From contig SWBL01000681.1 of the NCBI GenBank assembly GCA_024195585.1, forward strand, positions 1 to 11,571: a stretch of DNA of 11,571 nucleotides. Reading direction: 5' to 3'. Below are positions 1 through 8,361 of the stretch, in pieces. Each line of letters begins with the position of its first letter. Within the stretch, counting starts at the first letter, position 1. The stretch is from Aureobasidium sp. EXF-3400. Taxonomy: Eukaryota; Ascomycota; Dothideomycetes; Dothideales; Saccotheciaceae. Position numbers and translations under genes: made by a program. Under the pieces are notes generated by a model. That model did not search any database. It was given only the letters and a program-made list of their open reading frames with translations, and had not been told where the DNA came from.

Positions 1-2013
1 TAAGGGTCGTGATTTGGGTTTCGGCTCCATTCTCAACTTCACCACCAAGATTGGTACTGGTATGGGTGAGCAGATGCTTTCTCGTGAATACTACTACCTC
101 GGCACTCAACTTCCTCTGGACCGCTTCTTGTCTTTCTACTACGCTCACGCTGGTTTCCACGTCAACAACACTCTCATCATGTTGTCGGTGCAGCTCTTCA
201 TGTTCTGTATCCTCAACCTTGGTGCTCTCAGACACGAAACCATCATCTGCCGTTACAACAAAAACACCCCTATCACTGACCCTCAGTGGCCCACGGGCTG
301 TGCCAACTTGCGCCCTTGTCTCGACTGGATTGAGCGTTGCTGTGTTTCCATTTTCATCGTCTTCTTCATCTCCTTCGTCCCTCTTACGGTTCAGGAATTG
401 ACTGAGCGTGGATTCTGGCGCGCGGCTACTCGTCTCGCCAAGCACTTCTCTTCGTTCTCTCCTCTCTTTGAAGTATTTGTTTGTCAGATCTACACCAACG
501 CTCTCCAGCAGAACTTGTCATACGGTGGTGCCCGTTACATTGGTACCGGTCGTGGTTTCGCCACTGCTCGTATGCCTTTTGGTATTCTCTACTCGCGTTT
601 CGCAGCTCCTTCCATCTACCTGGGTATCCGCCTGCTACTCATGCTTCTGTTCGGTACCCTGACTATTTGGGGATACTGGCTTCTTTACTTCTGGGTTTCG
701 CTTCTCGCTCTCTGTATCTCTCCCTTCCTGTTTAACCCTCACCAGTTCGCATGGGGAGACTTCTTCATCGACTACCGTGAGTTTCTCAGATGGTTGTCCC
801 GCGGAAATACCAAGGGCCACTCGGCATCGTGGATTGGATTCGTCCGTCTTTCGCGTACCCGCATCACCGGTTTTAAGAAGAAGGTGCTTGGTGAGCCGTC
901 CGCCAAATTGTCTGGGGACACTGCTCGTGCTCGCTTCGGTAACGTCTTCTTTGCCGAAGTTATTGGCCCACTCTTCCTCGTTGCTGTAACCATCATTCCC
1001 TACCTCTACATCAATTCCGGAACCGGAGTCATGCGCTCAAGAAATCCCCAAGCATCAGCTGCAGACTTCGTACCCCGCAATCCCCTCATCCGTCTTGCCA
1101 TCGTTGCATTCGCTCCAATCGGTGTCAATGCTGGTGTGTCATTCATGTTCTTCGCCATGGCTTGTTGTATGGGACCCATCTTCAGCATGTGCTGCAAGAA
1201 ATTCGGTGCCGTATTGGCCGGTATTGCTCACGCCATTGCCGTCATCGTGCTCATCGTTATGTGGGAAGTTATGTTCTTCCTTGAGGGATGGAGCTTCCCC
1301 AAGATGCTTATTGGCATGATCGCTTCGCTCGCTATCCAGCGCTTCATCTACAAGCTCATCATTGCTCTGACGCTCACTCGTGAGTTCAGAACCGACTCCT
1401 CCAACATTGCTTGGTGGACTGGTAAATGGTACGGCATGGGCTGGATGGGCTTCTCTCAGCCTGGCCGTGAGTTCTTGTGTAAGATCACTGAGTTGGGATA
1501 CTTCTCGTCGGACTTCTGCTTGGGCCACTTGCTGTTGTTCTTCATGCTCCCTCCTCTTTTGATTCCTTACATTGACACATTCCACTCGGTCATGCTCTTC
1601 TGGCTTCGTCCTAGGTATGTCTTTTTCTTAACCTCAGATTTGAGGACATTGTTAACATAATTTACAGTCGCCAAATCCGTCCTCCGATTTACTCGCTCAA
1701 GCAGTCGAAGCTCCGCAGACGTCGCACGATTCGTTACGCCATTCTGTACTTCTTCCTGTTCGTCATCTTCATTGTGCTTATCGTTGCGCCAATGGTTGCT
1801 GGCAAGTTCATGAACCTGAAGATCGACACTCTCCCTATGCAGCTGCAGCAGCCCACCAACCTCAAGAACAACGACACTACCAGCCAAACGACTGGTACTG
1901 CAGTGGCAGGTCAAACAGACGGCGCCGCTGCTTCAGGTGGCTCTGCCGCTGCTTCAGATGGCTCTGCCGCATCGTCTGCAGCAGCACGTCGCTTTGCTCA
2001 CTTCATGTACTAA
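1..2013 (+). CDS. FKS1: 1,3-beta-D-glucan synthase catalytic subunit, C-terminal part (partial at 5' end)
   Basis: Glycosyltransferase family 48 plasma-membrane enzyme that makes cell-wall 1,3-beta-glucan from UDP-glucose; the family is activated by Rho1 and is the echinocandin target. Reading begins at base 2 (base 1 ends the previous codon) with [18 protein letters not shown], a highly conserved Fks stretch, followed by [19 protein letters not shown]. The exons are 1-1614 and 1668-2013; the intron 1615-1667 (GTATGT...TTACAG) splits a Ser codon and restores [20 protein letters not shown]. The stop is TAA at 2011-2013. About 652 residues of an expected roughly 1,900 are present, so the GT48 core lies mostly outside the window. 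Roughly ten hydrophobic segments are visible, for example around 158-217, 337-393, 616-723, 949-1015 and 1756-1800, fitting the C-terminal membrane domain. The tail is low-complexity Ala/Ser/Gly and ends ARRFAHFMY. Identification is very secure; the exact intron ends are inferred from frame and homology. Confidence 0.97.
323..355 (+). other. Fks 'hot spot 2' region within FKS1
   Basis: These 11 codons read [11 protein letters not shown]. They lie just after the [14 protein letters not shown] segment and at the start of a membrane span, where echinocandin hot spot 2 sits in characterised Fks proteins. The placement is by remembered motif; the residue-level comparison is discussed in the findings. 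Confidence 0.7.
1924..1965 (+). repeat. Tandem 21-bp repeat in the FKS1 tail
   Basis: Two adjacent copies of a 21-bp unit (1924-1944 and 1945-1965) differ at a single base (GGT versus GAT) and encode AAASGGS and AAASDGS. A partial third copy (GCCGC) follows. The unit is a multiple of three, so copy-number changes would keep the frame in this poorly conserved C-terminal tail. Confidence 0.85.
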
Positions 2014-2353
2014 AAGAGCTCAGTGGATGAAGTTGTTTAATAGATTGAGCGGAAGTTTTGGCGTCAGAATGATTGTGTTCATCATGGCTTGTGGGCACGT
2101 TCCTGTACAACAGCAAGTTGGCAGGTGTGCTCGATTCGGTTGGGCAGCATAATGATGTTTATTTGTCTTTGTTTCTATTCTTTTCAGTTTCGGCGGGAAG
2201 AGAATTTGGGAATTGATTATTGTCACTGTTAGAATTAAATGCTCAAAATGCAACCTCCAGTACATATGCACAAGCACTGTCCTAGCATTGGAATTGTACA
2301 CGAACAGCGAGCTAGTCAAGGTGTTGTCTGAGATGGGAGCAGCAAAGAGGCAG

Positions 2354-2361
2354 GTCACGTG
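2354..2361. promoter_or_regulatory. GTCACGTG box (bHLH / Cbf1-type site), candidate
   Basis: The octamer GTCACGTG contains the palindrome CACGTG, which basic helix-loop-helix factors bind; in yeast the RTCACRTG form is the Cbf1 site. It lies about 210 bp upstream of the SPT10 start codon. One such 8-mer can occur by chance, so only the sequence match is supported. Confidence 0.3.
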
Positions 2362-2472
2362 CATGTCATTGACAAGGCGCGCAAGCTGCAAGAGTCACAA
2401 GCTCCCAGTGTACATGTGGGACCAGCGAGGTCTCCAGCATAACTCGAGTACATCGGACCTACTACCCACATC

Positions 2473-2553
2473 GTGAGTCGCTCCTTCCTTCCTCTTGCAT
2501 CTCAGTATACACGCGCACTGTTGTAGCACACTCGATATGGCTAACATGGACAG
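2473..2553 (+). other. Predicted intron in the SPT10 5' leader
   Basis: A GTGAGT donor at 2473, a perfect GCTAAC branch-site match at 2540-2545 and an ACAG acceptor ending at 2553 define an 81-nt intron. Removing it takes out two ATGs (2537 and 2546) that share a frame ending at TGA 2591-2593. That frame overlaps the SPT10 start at 2574, so splicing would leave 2574 as the first ATG after the junction. No in-frame upstream coding exon was found, so this would be a leader intron. Confidence 0.5.
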
Positions 2554-2573
2554 CCCTGCAGCTGAACGCGACC

Positions 2574-4034
2574 ATGCCTGCCATGCTGGATGACCCGACG
2601 GCGCCTGCCATCTACCGCGCATCTGGCGATGCGCCCTATCCCACTCCATATGCCCCGCTGCCCGCCAACATTGTGCCTCGTCAAGTCACTCTGCGTGACC
2701 GCTCAACCACAGCCACCCTTGTACCTTTCTCTTCTCCGCACCAAGTGCCCCAGACACTGCTTCACTATCTATGCGCCCTTCTCAATCGCGAAATCGAGGG
2801 CGGTGACACGTACCCCATGATCAATGAGCTTCCTCTCGAGTCTTTCGGTCCCTACTGGTTTGCCAACTTTGGCGCCGTCATGCTGTTGGGCGACGTGAGC
2901 AATGTCGACCATGTCTGGCAGATGGAGAAAGAGGGCGTCGATTGGTCCAAGCAATGTCTAGGCAGCTTCTACATCAAGCCCAACTACCCGGGACGCTCCA
3001 GTCATGTCTGCAATGGTGGCTTCTTGGTCAGTGATGTTGCAAGAAACAGAGGTGTAGGTCGCTTGATGGGTGAGGGATACCTGGAATGGGCTCCTCAACT
3101 GGGCTATTCCTACTCGGTCTTCAACCTCGTCTACGAAACCAACATTGCTTCGGTCAGGATCTGGGATGCACTGGGCTTCAAGCGCATCGGTCGCGTCCCT
3201 GGTTGCGGTAACCTCAAGTCCTCCGATCACCTTGTTGATGCCATCATCTTTGGCCGCGATCTCAACGGCGAGGCCGAGGACTATCTGTCCGAGGAACGCT
3301 TTGACAAGATCCGCTTCTACCTCAAGACAGGCAACTATCCCAACGGTGCTGACCGCGCAGAGAAAAGCAGACTCCGCAGTGCAGGCGCTCACTACCGACT
3401 CGTCCCTGACCCCAACGGTGGCGAAGAAAAGCTCATGCTCAAAGATAAGGAAGTCATCAGCGATCCTCAAAAGCAATACGAAATTGCCTTGAAGACACAT
3501 GCTATGACCCACGCAGGCATCAACAAGACTACTGCATCGATTGCTGAACGCTACCACTGGATCCGTATCAAGGAGACTGTCTCGCAAGCCATTCGCAACT
3601 GCACTGCCTGCAAGGAAACCGCCAAACCGGGTAAAGCAGCTACACCCAGCAAAGTCTCGGAACCTTCGCAAGCAAGTCCTGGCGCTGGAGTGGAGCAACC
3701 ACCTCTTCTCTCGCCTGCCACCGTTGAAAACGCAAACCTGCAAAACGCTATGCAGCAGCATCATGCCGACACTCCCTCGCACGACCATATGGACCTCTCG
3801 CACTTCGACTACTCGAACATTCCTGTGGATCCGGCTATCATGACAGACATGTACTCGACTGCTCCTACATCGACTTCAGCTAACAATGCATTTGCTGCTG
3901 AGCCGACACAACAAGAAGTGCAGCAGCACGGAGGCATGTACGGAGCACAAATCTACGAAGAAGATGCAGATGCACAGTTGCAAGCTGAACTGGCCAGTGA
4001 GATGATTACGAGGGCTGCGGGCGGCGAGGAGTAG
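2574..4034 (+). CDS. SPT10: Spt10-like histone-gene regulator: GNAT acetyltransferase plus HHCC zinc finger
   Basis: A 486-residue protein from one uninterrupted exon. A GNAT fold spans roughly residues 85-215: the acetyl-CoA loop reads R157-N-R-G-V-G162 (pattern R/Q-x-x-G-x-G), and motif B is around Y187-E-T-N-I-A-S-V-R-I-W-D-A-L-G-F. After a KSRLRSA linker comes a zinc-binding H309-x3-H313-x29-C343-x2-C346, the HHCC arrangement of retroviral and Ty3-type integrases. This order of domains is that of yeast Spt10, which binds upstream elements of histone genes through its HHCC finger and activates them. The C-terminal 130 residues are Ser/Thr/Gln/His-rich and probably disordered. ATG 2574 is the first in-frame start; a second in-frame ATG lies at 2583. 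Acetyltransferase activity is inferred; the orthology is from remembered family resemblance. The gene is convergent with the Lgl/Sro7 gene. Confidence 0.78.
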   Translation: MPAMLDDPTAPAIYRASGDAPYPTPYAPLPANIVPRQVTLRDRSTTATLVPFSSPHQVPQTLLHYLCALLNREIEGGDTYPMINELPLESFGPYWFANFGAVMLLGDVSNVDHVWQMEKEGVDWSKQCLGSFYIKPNYPGRSSHVCNGGFLVSDVARNRGVGRLMGEGYLEWAPQLGYSYSVFNLVYETNIASVRIWDALGFKRIGRVPGCGNLKSSDHLVDAIIFGRDLNGEAEDYLSEERFDKIRFYLKTGNYPNGADRAEKSRLRSAGAHYRLVPDPNGGEEKLMLKDKEVISDPQKQYEIALKTHAMTHAGINKTTASIAERYHWIRIKETVSQAIRNCTACKETAKPGKAATPSKVSEPSQASPGAGVEQPPLLSPATVENANLQNAMQQHHADTPSHDHMDLSHFDYSNIPVDPAIMTDMYSTAPTSTSANNAFAAEPTQQEVQQHGGMYGAQIYEEDADAQLQAELASEMITRAAGGEE

Positions 4035-4472
4035 GATGCTAGCCTTGCTTTGTGGAGCCTCTCGCAGAAGTAGCACACGAGATCGTGATGGCATACAGAC
4101 TCACTCCATCATTGTTTGAAACGGATTGCTAGAACACAAGAATCGTAACGAGAAACGTAGAAAAGGAAAATGGACGACTGTACTATCTTTAGAGCCTTGC
4201 TTTGTTCCATCGTGACATTCAACCAGTGGTGTAGAAGAGAGGCGTCCTTGGCAGAATACAGCAATATTCACAATCACAATCATGAAACAGGTCTGTGGAC
4301 AAGCTGCATCTGTACTCCACTAACAGGTCATGTGCATGCATCCAGCACAACACCAAGCACACTTAAGGAAGTCAAAAGGGATAAACCCACACTCGGTTCT
4401 AATTAACTTGATAACAACCAACCCTCCCATTGCTCCTCCCTCCACTCTCCCCTCTTCCACTCAACTCATCCC
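4035..4472. other. Convergent 3' intergenic region (SPT10 / Lgl)
   Basis: This holds the 3' UTRs of two genes facing each other. It is AT-richer than the coding DNA and includes TTAATTAACTTGATAAC near 4401-4417 and a pyrimidine-rich stretch at about 4423-4470. I see no gene, RNA or strong hairpin terminator here. Confidence 0.7.
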
Positions 4473-7400
4473 TCAAAACCCAAACTTATGTTTGATCAAC
4501 CCCGTAACTGCACCCCTCTTCTGCCTACTCACAAACTTACCAACATCATCCGCCCACCCTTGGCTATTGCTTTCCAAATTCTCCATCGAGTCGCCCATGA
4601 TATTCAGTTTTTCTGTGCGTTCTTGGATTTGGCGTTGCATGTAGGCGCCCCAGCCTTCGTTGCTACCTTGTGCTGCTGAGGAGGAAGAGGCAGGGCGGCG
4701 GGAAGAGGCTAGTCGGGCGGCTTCGTCGGCGCGGGATTGCGCGAGCATGCGTTTTGAGGGGGGGCGGTCGGGGCCGCCGACTATGGGGGAGGGAGAGGGT
4801 TAGTGGGTGTGTTGATGGGGAGGGAGAAGGGGAGAAAGTACTTAGGATATCCATGTCTGCTGGTGTTACGTATTGCGTTCCTGCCACCCATTGGAAGTTT
4901 GAGATTGTGGGTCTAGGTGGGATGAGGGCTTCTGGGTTGAACAGTTTGTCTAGTGATTTTGGTCTGCACGAATTTGGTCAGTTGTTACTCTCTCTACACA
5001 CTTTGCGCCTTGGTCAAAGTCACTTACAAGAGTTGGCCTGTACCCCACATGTTGATCAGTGCCATCTCAGAGGGACCGGTCCAGCCGAATATGTCTCCAT
5101 TGGGAACGATAATGGAGTCGGCGAAGCGTCTGGTGTCAATGATGTGCGATATGTTGATCGAATTGAGCTCCTTCAACGCAGGCAAGGTATATGCGCGTAC
5201 AGTGCCATCGCCGAACAGTCCAGCAAGCACATAGCCTTGATCCTGGAATCGCACGACGGCTGCTGAATCGCAAGAATAGCTGTCAAAAGTCTTATGTGCG
5301 CCTTTGGAAGTGGCTGGACGGAAGATACGTGCTTCGCTTGTGGTCACAGCGACGAGGACACCATCAGTCTTCACGCCGTTACGCAGATTGGCTACAGCAT
5401 CAGGAGTTGCGGATGCTGGTCTGCCTGTGTGGGCATCAACGGGTGAAATGTGGATGATGCGACCATCGAACGATGTGACGCCCTCAAAGACAACACGGTA
5501 ACGTCCACTGCTGTCAGGGACGAGCTTGAAGGTTGCCAGTCGACCCAAATTAGTACCGGCATGCAGGTTAACACTTGAGTAGTTTTCTCCTTCAAGAGTC
5601 ATGACGCTGAACTCTAGTTTCGTGACCCACTCTGGTTTATCTCCTGGATGACTGCTCTTGCGACGCAGTGTGCCGAGTTTGTCACCCTTGCCAAACTCTG
5701 CAGTCGTGCCAAGGTGGATAATGGCAGGGCCACGCATATCAATGACAGCAAGTTTGCCTCCTTCCGAAGCAGCAGCCACGAAGCCAACCTCGCTGACCTT
5801 GACTGCAGTGATAGGTCCGCTTTGCAAGTCAAGCAAGGTGAATGGACACAATCCCTCCTTCAGACTGGGGTCTGTCCTCTCGATGATGTTTGTCAGAGCA
5901 TTAGGACGATTTCCACCAGCAGATGGAGGCAAGTCACGACCAAAGTTTCGGTTGTGGCCCCAGCGGAAGACAGCGACTTCACCGCTTCTAGTGCCCGCTG
6001 CGAACTCGCCGCTTGCGCTGGCTAGAGAGGTGTTGGTGATGTCTACGCCCTCGATACGTCCCACAGCTCGACCAACACCCACTTCGAGGACTTTGTCGTT
6101 TTCAAGCTCGTCACCATGGCCTGCGTCCCACAACCTGACCGTACCATCTGCATGCATTGTTTGAATGATGTTGCGGTTTTCGTATCGCTTGAGAGGATGT
6201 GTTTGCTCCATGCCGCCTTTCAAGATCTTGGGACCCTGGTTTCGAGTCTCAGTCATACCAAGCCATCTGACTCTGTCGACCGTAGTAACATGTGCGCGTC
6301 TAATGAACGGATGGACAAATGACATGGATACGTGCAGCTGGTTGGAAGGCGTGATTGGGATGCCGCTAGGGAAGCTGAGCGTGATGACTTCTCCAGACGA
6401 CAAAAGCGCTAGAATGGCAATGGGATCTTGAGCACCGGCAAAGTGTGGTGATTCTCGAGGAATGAGGCAGAAATCGACTACTTCGGCATTAGGTGGGGTT
6501 GGAAGCACTCTTTGTCGACGCGGCGATTCCAGATGGTCAGCAAGGACGTCCCAACTTGATGTAGCATAGTTTGGTGTTCGGCCCAGCTCGAAGAATGTCA
6601 TACCTTTTGTTGGCATGGTCGTGTCTGCACCCCCAGCAATAAGAAGTGCTGTGTCATCGGGATCCTTGTTAGCACACCAGGAAATCTTGAAGATTGGCTC
6701 TCTGACTGATACCGTCGGACCAAGAGTAGTGGCGCCTTTGCCGGGGATGTTGATGTGTGTTTCGCTGGTCGTCCGGGCCAGGATGATTCTGCCGTCCTTG
6801 GGATCCCAGAATACCATTGAGCTGTCTTCATGTCCAGTCAGGATGAAAGTGCCAGTAGGATGCCAAACTGCTTGAGTAAGTTTCGGCCAGCGAGGGGTTC
6901 TTGATGTTGAAGGGTCTGCATGACCACCTGGCGCTCCAGCTGGGATCTCGTATTGGAAGAACTTTTGAGCTTGGTTCTGTTTGAAAGAGAAGGTAACGGC
7001 ACCGTGAACATAACCGATCAGAAGCTTTCCAATATCTCTGGGATGGAACTGGATGCTGACAACTGGCGACACTCGTGCCCTTGAGTCATGTTCAGCCCAC
7101 AGATTTGGGATCCGGAAAGGAGCGGCTCCCTCTCTATCCATATCATAAGCAAGAACATCTCCAGACTGCATACCAATCAAGGCATAGTCCAGCGCGGGAT
7201 CTGTCGCGATGCATATAGCGACACCGGGTGGTGAATGAGAACCAACCAGTTTCTTCGCCTCGAGTGAATAAAATGACAAGTCGTTCTTTGAGTCGAGACA
7301 GACAAGCTTGTTGGCGCAGAATTGTATCTGCTTGGCTGATGCTCGTTGAGGCAGATCTAGCGTGACAGCCACTCTGCCTCTACCGAAGATGTAGATTTGT

Positions 7401-7588
7401 CCAGGACCAAATTTGCTGTCCTTTGTGCCCACCGCCAGCAGTGATTGCACGGGATCATAGGCGATGGCACCTATCTGACTGTTGATACCATAGCGCTCGA
7501 TGTCGTCAATAGCGACGTGCTCGGGAGTAAGTCCGGCGGATAGGTCGTTCTGTATACCCGCCTGCTTGCCTCGAATAAAGCCGGCCAT
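4473..7588 (-). CDS. SRO7: Lgl/Sro7/tomosyn-family WD40 protein (polarised exocytosis)
   Basis: Lethal-giant-larvae-type protein; yeast Sro7/Sro77 bind the t-SNARE Sec9, the Rab Sec4 and the exocyst to promote vesicle docking at growth sites. Exons on the minus strand are 7588-5028, 4963-4842 and 4780-4473. Introns are 5027-4964 (GTAAGT, CTGAC branch) and 4841-4781 (GTAC, CTAAC branch). The total is 2,991 nt, or 996 aa plus stop, all in frame. The N-terminus MAGFIRGKQAGIQNDLSAGL is typical of the fungal family. Residues 1 to about 890 carry WD40-like repeats, e.g. WHPTGTFILTGHEDSSMVFW, expected to form two beta-propellers. Exon 2 gives LFNPEALIPPRPTISNFQWV; exon 3 gives a Ser/Ala linker, then a SNARE-like amphipathic tail at about residues 946-983. 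The identification is strong; the splice sites were placed by eye. Choice of symbol between SRO7 and tomosyn naming is arbitrary. Confidence 0.95.
4785..4807 (+). other. G-quadruplex motif inside intron 2 of the Lgl/Sro7 gene
   Basis: Four G-tracts of 5, 3, 3 and 3 with loops of 1, 3 and 5 nt meet the usual G3+N1-7 rule, and three more G-runs follow at 4817-4832. They lie on the plus strand, which is the template for the minus-strand gene; the pre-mRNA is correspondingly C/U-rich around the polypyrimidine tract before the acceptor. Whether it folds is unknown. Confidence 0.6.
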
Positions 7589-7618
7589 TGTAGCTTTTGT
7601 CGGCTTGAGAAGATATGA

Positions 7619-7681
7619 TTAAGAGTTGTTCTTATTATTTTGGAGAGAAATGGTTTGCCTAGACATGTTCCGAGGGTTCAT
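7619..7681 (-). promoter_or_regulatory. Possible upstream ORF in the Lgl/Sro7 leader
   Basis: A 20-codon frame (ATG at 7681 with an ACAATGA context, TAA at 7621-7619) ends 30 nt before the main ATG at 7588. A second in-frame ATG lies inside it. It matters only if transcription begins upstream of 7681, which cannot be told from sequence. Confidence 0.3.
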
Positions 7682-7927
7682 TGTCGCCAAGTCGGATGGG
7701 GAGCTTGGGCATCCACCTGTTTCCAAGTCATGACAAGATTTATGGTGGATTGTGACCTCCTCGCTTTTTTGCACGCGCGTCAGTGTACGTAGGGGGTGAA
7801 TTTGCGACTTGAATTACAAAAGCTAAGTTTATACTCCTGAAATGTGTCGCACATGAAAAAAGTGGTGTCCAAAAAGTTTTGACGGGAATGTTCGTCCATT
7901 GGACTACAGCACGATCATCTCTTATAC

Positions 7928-7953
7928 CCTCCTCGTGTTCAAAAGTATGTAAC
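7928..7953. repeat. Left arm of 26-bp inverted repeat
   Basis: Begins CCTCCTCGTG and ends with the perfect 16-bp core TTCAAAAGTATGTAAC. It pairs with 8117-8142 with two mismatches, at 7933 and 7937. Confidence 0.9.
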
Positions 7954-8116
7954 TTCCATCCTACTCCGACCAGAACACAGAGTAAGGTACACGTTACGAG
8001 AAGGCACAAACTCATTCGGAGACGAATGCTGTCCATAAAGAGTCCATATTTTTGTTGCTTCTCAGTGGAGACTGTCCAGTTTCCTGGTAGTATCATGCAT
8101 TTCTACAGCACTACGC

Positions 8117-8142
8117 GTTACATACTTTTGAAGACGGGGAGG
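8117..8142. repeat. Right arm of 26-bp inverted repeat
   Basis: Begins with GTTACATACTTTTGAA (perfect complement of the left core) and ends GACGGGGAGG. It is the inverted partner of 7928-7953. Confidence 0.9.
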
Positions 8143-8361
8143 ACACACCGTGCTTGGGCAGTATCAGGATAGAGAGTAGTGTTGAAAGTGTTGATGTATT
8201 CTCAAAGTGGTATCGAATCGGATAGTAAACTCTTCCGCTGAGTAAAAACAGAAAAAACACCCAGAAATGCGTACTCCCCAAACCATTGTCGTGAAGCTTT
8301 TGAACCCTTTCCTAACAGCGCCGTGCGTGAATCATTGAGAGATGAGAAGTTGGCACATCCC

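Larger units (their letters stand above)
2014..2573 (+). other. FKS1-SPT10 intergenic region
   Basis: The left part should hold the FKS1 3' UTR; the right part should hold the SPT10 promoter and leader. No convincing coding region is seen: short open frames here lack family resemblance. Noted elements are a GTCACGTG box at 2354-2361, a pyrimidine-rich tract at about 2480-2504 and a predicted leader intron at 2473-2553. I could not identify a clear polyadenylation signal. Confidence 0.7.
7928..8142. mobile_element. Candidate MITE-like element with 26-bp terminal inverted repeats
   Basis: Arms at 7928-7953 and 8117-8142 are inverted copies matching at 24 of 26 positions. Their inner 16 bp (TTCAAAAGTATGTAAC and its complement) are perfect. 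The 163-bp interior has no coding capacity of note. The size and structure fit a miniature inverted-repeat transposable element, but I see no clear target-site duplication: the flanks read TATAC on the left and ACACA on the right, sharing at best AC. A cruciform-forming regulatory element is an alternative. Confidence 0.45.
7589..8361. other. Intergenic region between ASF1 3' end and Lgl/Sro7 5' end
   Basis: Both flanking genes read leftward, so this holds the ASF1 3' UTR (right) and the Lgl/Sro7 promoter and leader (left). It is AT-richer than the neighbouring genes. Its notable content is an inverted-repeat element at 7928-8142, an upstream ORF at 7619-7681 and a small perfect hairpin (GTCCA-T-TGGAC, 7894-7904). 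A 118-codon open frame on the minus strand (8096-7740) has no recognisable family features and I do not call it a gene. Confidence 0.7.

Noticed and set aside
2414..2472. Coding first exon for SPT10 from ATG 2414
   Set aside because: Joined to 2554 it reads out of frame with the 2574 ORF and stops at 2591-2593; the other upstream frame meets a stop at 2370-2372 with no ATG.
2473..2505. Shorter 33-nt intron ending at CTCAG in the SPT10 leader
   Set aside because: Too short for fungal introns and without a branch site; the 81-nt alternative has all three signals.
2958..3803. 281-codon minus-strand frame
   Set aside because: It is antisense to the SPT10 coding region, which has clear GNAT and zinc-finger motifs; the frame is a shadow.
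4670..5266. 198-codon plus-strand frame
   Set aside because: It is the opposite-strand shadow of exons 1-3 of the Lgl/Sro7 gene, crossing both of its introns, and is rich in Gly/Arg from G-rich intron DNA.
7740..8096. 118-codon open frame on the minus strand between ASF1 and Lgl/Sro7
   Set aside because: It has no recognisable domain, mixed codon use, and overlaps the inverted-repeat element; length is compatible with chance in AT-rich DNA.
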